DNA from: Salinarimonas sp052380005
GTDB taxonomy: Bacteria; Pseudomonadota; Alphaproteobacteria; Rhizobiales; Beijerinckiaceae
Direction: 5' to 3' (one strand)
Assembly: GCA_052380005.1 (NCBI GenBank)
Contig: JBQTCJ010000010.1
Length of the DNA stretch: 64,000 bases
Each line of letters starts with the position of its first letter. Within the stretch, counting starts at the first letter, position 1. Below are positions 56,836-64,000 of this stretch, piece by piece. The position numbers and the translations under genes were made by a program. The notes below the pieces were generated by a model. That model made no database searches and was not told the origin of the DNA. It saw only the letters and a list, made by a program, of their open reading frames with translations.

Positions 56836-59802
56836 ATGGTTCCGTTTCCGGCGAACGAAGCCGAAAGGCTCGCGGCCGTCAGGGCACTGCGCATCCTCGA
56901 CACCGACGCGGAGGTGATCTTCGACGCGGCCTGTCGCACGGCGGCGCGGCTCGTCGGGACGCCGATAGCGCTCGTCACGATCGTCGACGAGCACCGGCAA
57001 TGGTTCAAGGCGCATCAAGGAATCGACCTGCGCGAGACCCCACGGGAGATCTCCTTCTGCGCACACACGATCCTCTCCGACGCGCCGCTCGTCGTCGAGG
57101 ACACGACCGCCGATCCGCGCTTTCGCGGCAACCCGCTCGTCGAAGGCGAGCCCGGCGTGCGCTTCTACGCAGCGGTGCCTCTCGTCCTCGAGCCCTCCGT
57201 CCGCGTCGGCACCGTCTGCGTCATCGACACCCGCCCGCGTACCCTCTCCGCCGACGCGCTCGTCGCGCTGAAGGACTGCGCCGCGATCCTGGTCGAGGCC
57301 CTTCGCACACGGCGCAAGGAGGAGGAGGCGGGACGCGACGCGCGCATCGCTGCCGCCGAGGCACGCTACCGGGCGCTCGCCGAGGCGCTGCCGCACAAGG
57401 TCTGGATCACCGACGCGGACGGTCGCACGGTCTACGAGAACGCGCGACTGCGGGAGTATCACGGCGGCGAGCTGGGCTCGCTCGCCGCGCGCGTCGCCCT
57501 GCGCCACCCCGACGACGATGCGCGTCTGACCCAGATGCGCGCGGACGCGATCGCGTCGGGCTCGTTCGTGGAGACGGAGGGGCGCCTGCGCCGCCACGAC
57601 GGCGTCTATCGCTGGCAGCGCCTGACGCTGAGCCCGATCCGGCGCGAGTCGGACGGCGCCGTCGCCGAGTGGCTCGCCGCCTCGCTCGACATCGACGACA
57701 TCCTGCGCGACCGCGAGCGGCTCGCGCGCACGACGGAGCTGCTCGAGCTCGCGCTCGAGGCCGGCGGCGCCGGCTGGTTCGAGCGCGACGTCGCCTCGGG
57801 CTCGTCGCGGATCTCGCGCGAGAGCAAGCGTCTGCTGGGATTGCCGGACGATGCGCCCGACACGCTGACGGGCGACGCCTTCCAGGCGCTCATGCACCCC
57901 GACGACCATGATCGCGTCCTGCGGGCCCGCACCGCCGCGCTCGCCACGGGACGTTCCTACGCGACGGAGTTCCGCGTGCGCCTGCCGAGCGGCCGGACGC
58001 GCTGGATCATGGCGGTTGGACGCCCCAGCCGCGATCCCGACTGCGGAGCCGAGCGGGTCCTCGGCCTCAACATCGACATCACCGACCGCAAGCTCGTCGA
58101 GGACGCGATGCGCCGCTCGGAGTCCCGGCTGCGGGCGAGCGAGGAGCGGCTCGCCTACGCGCTCGAGGCGACGAACGAGGGGATCTGGGACTGGGACGTG
58201 CGCACCGGCGACGGCTGGCACAGCGAGCGCTGGGCCCAGATGCTCGGCTATCGCCGCGACGAGGTGGCCCCTCACGTCTCGAGCTGGCAGGCGCTGATCC
58301 ATCCGGAGGACCGCGACGCTGTCGCGGCGCGCCTGTCCGAGCACCTCGAGGGCACGACCGCGCTCTACGCGAGCGAGCACCGCGTGCGCCACAAGGACGG
58401 CACCTGGCGCTGGATCCTCGACCGGGGCAAGGTCGTCTCCCGCGACGGCGCCGGCCGGGCGATGCGCATGGTGGGCACCCACACCGACATCACCGACCGC
58501 AAGGAAGCGGAGCATCGCGCCGAGCGCATCGCCCGGCACGACGTCCTCACCGACCTCCCCAATCGCGCTCATTTCCGCGAGCGCCTGGACGAGGCGCTGG
58601 AGGCGGCCGCGAAGACGGACGAGAGCGTCGCGCTCGTGTGCATCGACATCGACCGCTTCAAGGCCGTCAACGACACGCTCGGCCATCCGGTCGGCGACGC
58701 GCTGCTCAAGGCGGTGGCGGGCCGGATCGTGGGGCAGGTTCGCGCGAGCGACGTCGTCGCCCGGCTCGGCGGGGACGAGTTCGCCGTGCTCCAGATCGGC
58801 GCGCAGCAGCCCGAGGCCGCCCGCTCGCTGGCGCAGCGCATCTCGCAGGCCTTCGCGACGCCGGTCTCCATCGCGGGCCGCGATCTCTCGGTGGGGCTGA
58901 GCATCGGGGTCGCCGTGGCGCCGCACGACGGCAGGGACGCGGACCAGCTCTTCAAGAGCGCCGATCTCGCGCTCTACCGCGCCAAGGGCGAGGGGCGCTC
59001 GACGGTGCGCTTCTTCGAGCCGGAGATGGACGCGAGCGAGCGCGAGCGCCAGGAGCTGGAGATCGATCTGCGCGAGGCGATCGCCCGCGAGGAGCTCGAT
59101 CTCCACTTCCAGCCGGCGCTCGACCTCGAGACCGGCGCGATCGCGGGATTCGAGGCGCTGGCGCGCTGGACTCATCCCACCCGGGGGGCGATCCCACCCG
59201 ACCGCTTCGTGCCGCTCGCGGAGCAGTCGAAGCTCATCGCCGAGCTCGGCGAGTTCGTGCTGCGCCGCGCCTGCGCGGTCGCCGCGACCTGGCCGGCGCC
59301 GACGCGGGTGGCCGTCAACGTCTCGCCCGCCCAGTTCGAGAGCGACGATCTCGTCGCCGTGGTCGAGGACGCGCTAGCCCGTTCCGGGCTGCCGGCCGCG
59401 CGGCTGGAGCTCGAGATCACCGAGACGGTTCTGATCGGCGACGACGCGGCGGTGATGCGCCAGCTTCGGGCGCTGCGTGCGCTCGGCGTGCGCATCGCCC
59501 TCGACGATTTCGGCACGGGCTATTCGTCGCTGTCCTACCTGCGCCGCTTCGCCTTCGACCGTATCAAGATCGACCGGTCCTTCATCCGCGACATGGACGA
59601 TCCGGACACGGCGGCGATCGTGCGCGCCATCGTCGGGCTCGGCGCCCGGCTCGGCATCGCCATTACCGCGGAGGGCATCGAGACGCAGGCGCAGCTCGAG
59701 CGGGTGCGGGCGGAGGGCTGCGCGGAGGCGCAGGGCTGGCTGATCGGCCGCCCCGGCACGGCGGAGGCCGCCCGCGCGCGGCTGGCGCAGCGGGCGGCGT
59801 GA
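56836..59802 (+). CDS. GAF-PAS-PAS-PAS-GGDEF-EAL cyclic-di-GMP signalling protein
   Basis: A 988-residue soluble protein with no membrane segment. The order is an N-terminal GAF domain (about residues 20-165; IFDAACRTAARLVGTPIALV, REISFCAHTILSD), three PAS domains (about 175-300, 300-425, 430-550; ATNEGIWDWDVRTGDGWHSE is the third), GGDEF (about 560-720; intact ARLGGDEFAVLQIG) and EAL (about 735-980; intact GFEALARWTHPTRG and DDFGTGYSSLSYLRRF). Both catalytic motifs are present, so it may make and degrade c-di-GMP, under control of its sensors. ATG at 56836 has AGGGG 5 bases upstream. It probably couples an unknown signal to motility or biofilm formation. Confidence 0.94.
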   Translation: MVPFPANEAERLAAVRALRILDTDAEVIFDAACRTAARLVGTPIALVTIVDEHRQWFKAHQGIDLRETPREISFCAHTILSDAPLVVEDTTADPRFRGNPLVEGEPGVRFYAAVPLVLEPSVRVGTVCVIDTRPRTLSADALVALKDCAAILVEALRTRRKEEEAGRDARIAAAEARYRALAEALPHKVWITDADGRTVYENARLREYHGGELGSLAARVALRHPDDDARLTQMRADAIASGSFVETEGRLRRHDGVYRWQRLTLSPIRRESDGAVAEWLAASLDIDDILRDRERLARTTELLELALEAGGAGWFERDVASGSSRISRESKRLLGLPDDAPDTLTGDAFQALMHPDDHDRVLRARTAALATGRSYATEFRVRLPSGRTRWIMAVGRPSRDPDCGAERVLGLNIDITDRKLVEDAMRRSESRLRASEERLAYALEATNEGIWDWDVRTGDGWHSERWAQMLGYRRDEVAPHVSSWQALIHPEDRDAVAARLSEHLEGTTALYASEHRVRHKDGTWRWILDRGKVVSRDGAGRAMRMVGTHTDITDRKEAEHRAERIARHDVLTDLPNRAHFRERLDEALEAAAKTDESVALVCIDIDRFKAVNDTLGHPVGDALLKAVAGRIVGQVRASDVVARLGGDEFAVLQIGAQQPEAARSLAQRISQAFATPVSIAGRDLSVGLSIGVAVAPHDGRDADQLFKSADLALYRAKGEGRSTVRFFEPEMDASERERQELEIDLREAIAREELDLHFQPALDLETGAIAGFEALARWTHPTRGAIPPDRFVPLAEQSKLIAELGEFVLRRACAVAATWPAPTRVAVNVSPAQFESDDLVAVVEDALARSGLPAARLELEITETVLIGDDAAVMRQLRALRALGVRIALDDFGTGYSSLSYLRRFAFDRIKIDRSFIRDMDDPDTAAIVRAIVGLGARLGIAITAEGIETQAQLERVRAEGCAEAQGWLIGRPGTAEAARARLAQRAA

Positions 59803-59824
59803 GGGACGGGCGTACGGCCGCGGC

Positions 59825-60190
59825 TCACTGATAGGTGAAGGTCGAGATCTCGCAGACGTTGACCCTGCTGTCGACGACCTCGTCGCCGTCCGCGAAGACC
59901 GCCCGGAAGTCGAACAGGCACTGCCCGGAGCCGTCGTCGATGTCGATGTCGACAGAATAGCCGCTCTCGAGGACGTCGGCTCCGAGGATGTCCTCCTCCC
60001 AGTTCGAGCGATCCACGTTGGAGGCGTAGAACTCCATCATCGTCACCCCGGTGTTGTTGACGATCTCCACGACCCGGTTCTGGGCGAAGGCCGCGCTCGG
60101 GGCGAGGGTAACGGTGGCGAGGGAGACGGTGGCGAGGAGGAGGGCGCAGGCGCCGATGGCGCGCGCGGGACGCAGGAAGGTCGAGATCAC
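59825..60190 (-). CDS. Small exported protein with two conserved-looking cysteines
   Basis: A 121-residue protein starting with GTG. A signal peptide (GACALLLATVSLATVTLAPS to AAFAQN) leaves a mature part of about 85 residues. It is acidic, beta-rich (VVEIVNNTGVTMMEFYASNV; SGYSVDIDIDDGSGQCLFDF; EVVDSRVNVCEISTFTYQ), with cysteines in GQCLFDF and NVCEI that could form a disulfide. Sequences of this shape are widespread small secreted proteins in alphaproteobacteria, sometimes mislabelled as enzymes. No enzymatic motif is seen and the function is unknown. Confidence 0.72.
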   Translation of the reverse strand: MISTFLRPARAIGACALLLATVSLATVTLAPSAAFAQNRVVEIVNNTGVTMMEFYASNVDRSNWEEDILGADVLESGYSVDIDIDDGSGQCLFDFRAVFADGDEVVDSRVNVCEISTFTYQ

Positions 60191-60319
60191 GGGATGGCTC
60201 GCGTCAGGAACACGCCGGGTCGGCGCGGATCGAGACGTTAGCGGCGCCTTGCCCGCTGTCCATCGCGCCGGGTGAGCGGCGATGCGCGAATCGTTCAGCG
60301 CATCCGTGCACCGACGCGG

Positions 60320-62359
60320 TCACCCCGCACGACCGCTCTCAAGGCCCGCCGAGCTGCCGACGACCTCGGCCAGGTGATCGAACCGCGCCCGGAAGGTGCC
60401 GACGCCCGCCGTGAGAGAGCGCAGGTCGACGATGAAGCCGTCCATCTCCGCCTCGGGCACGAGCGCGGAGAGCACGTCCCAGCCTTCCCAGCCCGGGCGG
60501 GGCGCGTAGGCCTGGATCTGCCCGCGCCGGGCGCAGACGAGCTGCGTCGCCTTGGAGATCGCGTCCGAGGGCGCGACGATCTCCACCGCGAGGATCGGCT
60601 CGAGCACGATCGTGCCGGTGTCCGCGAGCGCCTGGGTCACCGCCGCCCGCCCGGCGGCCTGGAAGGCGGCGTCGGAGGAATCGACCGCGTGCCAGCCCCC
60701 GTCGGTGAGCGTCACCGCCACGTCGACGACGGGGTGGCCCTGCGGCCCGCTCGCGAGCGCGGCCTGCGCGCCCGCCTTCACCGAGGGGATCCACTGCTTG
60801 GGCACCACCCCGCCGGTGATCGTGTCGGCGAAGGCGAAGCCCTCGCCGCGGGGCAGCGGCGCGACCGTGACGGCGACGTCGGCGAACTGGCCGTGGCCGC
60901 CGGTCTGCTTCCTGTGGCGCGCCCGCGCGCTCGCCGGGCGGCGGATCGTCTCGCGGTAGGCGATCGCGGGTGCGGCGGTCTCCACCGCGAGGCCCCATCG
61001 GCCGGCTAGCCGCTCCACCGCGAGGCGCAGGTGGATCTCGCCCTGGCCGGCGATCCGCAGCGCGCCGCCGTCGGCGTCCTGGCGCACGACGAGGGCGGGG
61101 TCCTCGTCGCAGAGCTTGCCGAGGCAGGCGGCGAGCTTCGCCTCGTCCTTGCGGTCGGGCGCACGGACGATCCGGGCGTGAACCGGGTCCGGCGCGATCA
61201 CGGTGGCGACGGCGTCCGGCCGCTCGCGGCCGACCTGGAGGCTCTCGCCGGTGACGATCGTGTCGAGCTTGGCGAGCCCGACGAGGGCGCCCTCGCCCGC
61301 CTCGCCGATGCGCCGGCTCGCCTCGCCGCAAAGGGCGGCGACTCCGGCGACGCGGCCCGACGCGCCACGCGAGCCGACGACGCCGTCGCCCTCGGCGATG
61401 CGGCCGCGCAGCACGCGGGCGACCGAGAGCTTGCCTGCGCGGCTCGTGTGGCGGGTGGCGATCACCTGGGCGAGCGGCGGGCCCTCGGGTGAGACGCCGA
61501 GGCGCGCGCGGGTCTGCGGCAGGCGCGGCGCCTCGTGGCGCAGCGCCTTGAGCAGGCGCGTCACGCCGTTGCCGTGCTCGGCCGAGCCGAACAGGACGGG
61601 CACGACGTGGCGTTCACGCAGCTCGCGGGCGAGGTCGTCGAAGACCCGGTCGCGCGGCGGCTCGATGTCGGAGAGGAGCTCCTCCATCAGCGCGTCGTCG
61701 TAGTCGGCCAGCCGCTCCAGCATCTGGAAGCGCGCGTCGCGCGCGTCCGGCGGCGCCGTGTCCGAGCCCTCGACGACGCGGCTCGGCGCGTGCTCGCGGT
61801 AGATGAAGGCGCGCTCGAGCGCGAGGTCGACGAACCCGACCGCGATGCCGTCCTTCCAGATCGGGATCTGGCGCAGCAGCAGCGGCGTGCGCGAGGCGCG
61901 CTGGAGCAGCGCGAGCGTGTCGCGCACCCGCTGGGCCGCGGTGTCGATCTTGTTGAGGAAAAGGAAGCGCGGCACGTCCGCCTCCTCGAGCTCCCTCAGG
62001 ATCGGCTCGAGCGCCGGGATCTTGCGCTCGTCGGCCTCGCATACGACGATCGCCGCGTCGCAGGCGGGCAGCACGGCGCGCATGTCCTGGGCGAGCTCGA
62101 CGGAGCCGGGGCAGTCGACGAAGTGGAACGTGTCGCCGAGGAAGTCGGCGCTCGCCACGTTGAGCTCGGTGCTCATGGCATGGGCGCGGGCCTCGCGGCT
62201 CGAGTCCCCCACGCTCGTTCCCGCCGCCACCGAGCCGGCGCGCGCGACGGCGCCCGCGCGCTCGAGCAAGCTCTCCATGAGCGTCGTCTTGCCGCTCTGG
62301 AATGGGCCGACGATGGCGACGCACCGTGCCGCGCCGCCGCTGATCTCCGTGTCCGGCAT
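60320..62359 (-). CDS. Elongation factor G-like GTPase (EF-G paralogue)
   Basis: A 679-residue translational GTPase. The P-loop is AIVGPFQSGKTTLMESLLER (normal EF-G has GHVDHGKTT), the G3 region is FHFVDCPGSVELAQDM (DCPG rather than DTPG) and G4 is FLFLNKIDTAA (NKID). The later domains include GQGEIHLRLAVERLAGRWGL and RKQTGGHGQFADVAVTVAPL, as in EF-G domains III-IV. It matches the FusA-like paralogues of unknown role found alongside true EF-G; canonical fusA, next to rpsL, rpsG and tuf, is not here. GGGAGG precedes the ATG. It stands alone. Confidence 0.85.
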   Translation of the reverse strand: MPDTEISGGAARCVAIVGPFQSGKTTLMESLLERAGAVARAGSVAAGTSVGDSSREARAHAMSTELNVASADFLGDTFHFVDCPGSVELAQDMRAVLPACDAAIVVCEADERKIPALEPILRELEEADVPRFLFLNKIDTAAQRVRDTLALLQRASRTPLLLRQIPIWKDGIAVGFVDLALERAFIYREHAPSRVVEGSDTAPPDARDARFQMLERLADYDDALMEELLSDIEPPRDRVFDDLARELRERHVVPVLFGSAEHGNGVTRLLKALRHEAPRLPQTRARLGVSPEGPPLAQVIATRHTSRAGKLSVARVLRGRIAEGDGVVGSRGASGRVAGVAALCGEASRRIGEAGEGALVGLAKLDTIVTGESLQVGRERPDAVATVIAPDPVHARIVRAPDRKDEAKLAACLGKLCDEDPALVVRQDADGGALRIAGQGEIHLRLAVERLAGRWGLAVETAAPAIAYRETIRRPASARARHRKQTGGHGQFADVAVTVAPLPRGEGFAFADTITGGVVPKQWIPSVKAGAQAALASGPQGHPVVDVAVTLTDGGWHAVDSSDAAFQAAGRAAVTQALADTGTIVLEPILAVEIVAPSDAISKATQLVCARRGQIQAYAPRPGWEGWDVLSALVPEAEMDGFIVDLRSLTAGVGTFRARFDHLAEVVGSSAGLESGRAG

Positions 62360-62584
62360 GGATCACCTCCCGCGTTTCGCCCCTCGTGGGGACGCGCCTT
62401 CTCGCGGGCGCTTCTGTTCGCGCATCCATGGTCTGCCGGTCGACGGCGCTTGGCAAGTCCCGCCGGCATCCGCAAACGAGCGGAACCGGGCTGCCGCGCC
62501 GGCGCTGCCGGGCTAGGCTCGAGTCATTGCGGGCACCATGCGAATCAGCGGCCGGGTTGCGGCCCGTGGGGACGAGGAGGCGGC

Positions 62585-63820
62585 ATGCGGATCGAGGCCG
62601 AGGCGGCGCGACGGTTCCTGTGCGAGCGGCTGGGGCTCGCGGGTCCGCACTGGGCGGACGCGACGCCGCTGTCGCGGCTGGGCATGGTGCAGATCGACAC
62701 GATCCGCATCGCCGGCGGGCGCAATCACGAGTTCGTCCTGTCCGCGCGCGCGGACGTGCCGACCCGCGGCTTCGACGCGCAGGTCTACGGGCCGGGCGGC
62801 TTCGTCGAGCAACACTACCCGGTTCACCTCGTACGCAGCGCCTGGCGGCGGCGCTTCATGGAGGGCATGGCTCACCGCGCGCAGCGCTACCGCATCGCCG
62901 GCATGAGCGACGCCGAGGTCGCGGCGCTCGAGGCGCGCGTGCTCGACCACGTCCGCGCGCACGGGCCGGCGAAGGCGCGGGACTTCGACAGCCTGCGCGT
63001 GCCCGGTGGCTTCGACACGCTCAAGGCGACGACGATCGCGCTGGAGCGGCTCCACCTCGCCGGGCGCCTGCAGATCGCCGGGCGCTCGCACGCCTTCGAG
63101 CGGCTGTTCGACCTCACCGAGCGCCTGCACCCGGACGCCTGCGAGCCGGTCGTGCCCGGGCCGCTCGACGAGGCGGCGGTCGCCGACCTCGCCCGCTACG
63201 CGCTCGAGGTGCTGCGTCTCGCGACGCCCGACGCGCTCGTCGAGCGGGTGCAGCACCATGCCGGCCCCTGGCGCGGAGACGCCCGCAAGGAGCGCCTTCG
63301 CACGCTCACCCACGCTGCGCTCGACCGGATCGGCGCCGTGCCGGTGGAGGTCGTCGTCGACGGCGACCCGGTCCCGCATCTCGTGCTGGCCGAGGATCTC
63401 GACGCCCTGCGCGCGGCCGCGGAGGGGGACGCGCCGGCGCCGGACGAGCCGATGCGGATCGTCCCGCCGCTCGACAACCTGCTCTTTGACCGCCCGCGCT
63501 TCGCGCGCCTGTTCGGCCGCCGCTTCCTGTTCGAGGCCTACAAGCCCAGGCGCGAGCGCAGCTTCTACTTCGCCATGCCGCTGATCCACCGCGCCCGCTT
63601 CGCCGGCATCGTCGACCTGCGCCTCGTGGAGGGGCGTCGGCTGATGGTGGAGCGGCTCGAGGCCGTGCCCTGGACCGAGCGCGAGGCCCTGCGCGTGGCG
63701 CTCCACCGCCTGGCCTTCCTCGTGGGCGCCGAGCGCGTGAGCGCGCACGCGCGCATCGACGGTGCGATGCGCAAGGCGGTGATCGGGCGGGTGACGGGGC
63801 AGGGGGGCGCCCGCGGCTGA
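62585..63820 (+). CDS. Winged-helix DNA glycosylase, YcaQ/AlkX type
   Basis: A 411-residue protein of the HTH_42 family. The N-terminal LSRLGMVQIDTIRIAGGRNH contains the Q-I-D motif that corresponds to the catalytic QxD/QxQ segment of YcaQ/AlkZ. The middle winged-helix part includes LDHVRAHGPAKARDFDSLRV, and the C-terminal beta domain has IVPPLDNLLFDRPRFARLFG and LFEAYKPRRERSFYFAMPLI, both strong family marks. YcaQ enzymes unhook interstrand crosslinks by cleaving alkylated bases. GAGGAGG precedes the ATG. The gene stands alone between the EF-G paralogue and tRNA-Ser. Confidence 0.88.
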   Translation: MRIEAEAARRFLCERLGLAGPHWADATPLSRLGMVQIDTIRIAGGRNHEFVLSARADVPTRGFDAQVYGPGGFVEQHYPVHLVRSAWRRRFMEGMAHRAQRYRIAGMSDAEVAALEARVLDHVRAHGPAKARDFDSLRVPGGFDTLKATTIALERLHLAGRLQIAGRSHAFERLFDLTERLHPDACEPVVPGPLDEAAVADLARYALEVLRLATPDALVERVQHHAGPWRGDARKERLRTLTHAALDRIGAVPVEVVVDGDPVPHLVLAEDLDALRAAAEGDAPAPDEPMRIVPPLDNLLFDRPRFARLFGRRFLFEAYKPRRERSFYFAMPLIHRARFAGIVDLRLVEGRRLMVERLEAVPWTEREALRVALHRLAFLVGAERVSAHARIDGAMRKAVIGRVTGQGGARG

Positions 63821-63911
63821 GGGGGGCGCACGGTGTCCGCCCCGCGACTGCCGCGACGGCTCCATCCGCGGGCTCGCCGCGCGTGTCTCGCGGCTGGACA
63901 ACTCTGTGCGT

Positions 63912-64000
63912 GGCGGAGCCGGAGGGATTCGAACCCTCGATACGGGTTTAAGCCCGTATAACGGTTTAGCAAACCGCCGCCTTCAGCCTCTCGGCCACGG
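63912..64000 (-). tRNA. tRNA-Ser (GCT), 5' end cut by the window edge
   Basis: On the minus strand the visible 89 bases include CCGTGGCCGAGAGGCTGAAG, the anticodon arm CGGTTTGCTAAACCG with anticodon GCT, a long variable arm (TACGGG/CCCGTA), the T arm GAGGGTTCGAATCCCTC and the 3' acceptor CGGCTCC followed by G and CCA (63914-63912). Pairing of CGGCTCC predicts that four 5' bases (GGAG) lie beyond base 64000. The type II variable arm and GCT anticodon define tRNA-Ser. Confidence 0.93.

Overview
The window is very GC-rich (roughly 70% or more by eye), densely coded and free of insertion sequences, integrases and CRISPR arrays. It looks like chromosome of an alphaproteobacterium of the Hyphomicrobiales. 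The evidence is CtrA beside fliI/fliJ, the phosphotransferase ChpT, a CheA-CheW-CheY-CheB-CheR operon, an EipA (DUF1134) gene, a DUF1127 gene divergent from a LysR gene, and clustered GANTC (CcrM) sites upstream of ctrA. A genus cannot be fixed; relatives of Methylobacterium or Salinarimonas would fit.

Layout. 1-640: start of a polyhydroxybutyrate-depolymerase-like gene and a ribbon-helix-helix regulator with a candidate operator. 734-5516: a leftward cluster of MFS exporter, carrier protein, MaoC-fold dehydratase, SAM methyltransferase, aaRS-like amino acid:carrier-protein ligase and AurF-type di-iron oxygenase. It reads as a small non-NRPS pathway that loads an amino acid on a carrier protein and oxidises it. 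5801-9753: DUF1127/LysR pair, YbjN, proC, GNAT. 9772-25887: core motility and cell cycle (fliJ, fliI, ctrA, motB, motA, cheRBYWA, M23 peptidase, chpT), interrupted by a sulfite-oxidase-fold enzyme and a Tat-exported tyrosinase with a small exported partner. 26038-30570: YHS-type protein, eipA, coiled-coil membrane protein, DUF6314 protein and two c-type cytochromes.

30742-39864: a leftward glycan operon of two sugar epimerases, a B12/radical-SAM protein, a GT4 glycosyltransferase, three tandem CgeB-like glycosyltransferases and, after a short gap, a UDP-glucuronate-decarboxylase-like enzyme. Most of its genes overlap by 4 bases, so it is probably translationally coupled. 40174-41712: small gene, RluA-family synthase, tRNA-Glu. 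41768-45848: a LysR gene divergent from two paralogous 2OG-Fe(II) oxygenases and an MFS transporter, with a good LysR box between them; this is the second candidate undescribed pathway. 45954-48365: CtaG-like protein, folP and a fused folB-folK. 48417-54478: a carbohydrate or glycerol-phosphate type ABC importer, palindromic repeats, a LOG-like gene and a DeoR regulator. 54483-64000: AMP nucleosidase, TrmO-like protein, GAF-PAS-GGDEF-EAL protein, a small exported protein, an EF-G paralogue, a YcaQ-type DNA glycosylase and the 3' part of tRNA-Ser.

Gene starts were chosen by Shine-Dalgarno spacing and overlap with the neighbour. All functions are inferred from sequence motifs read by eye; no database search was possible.
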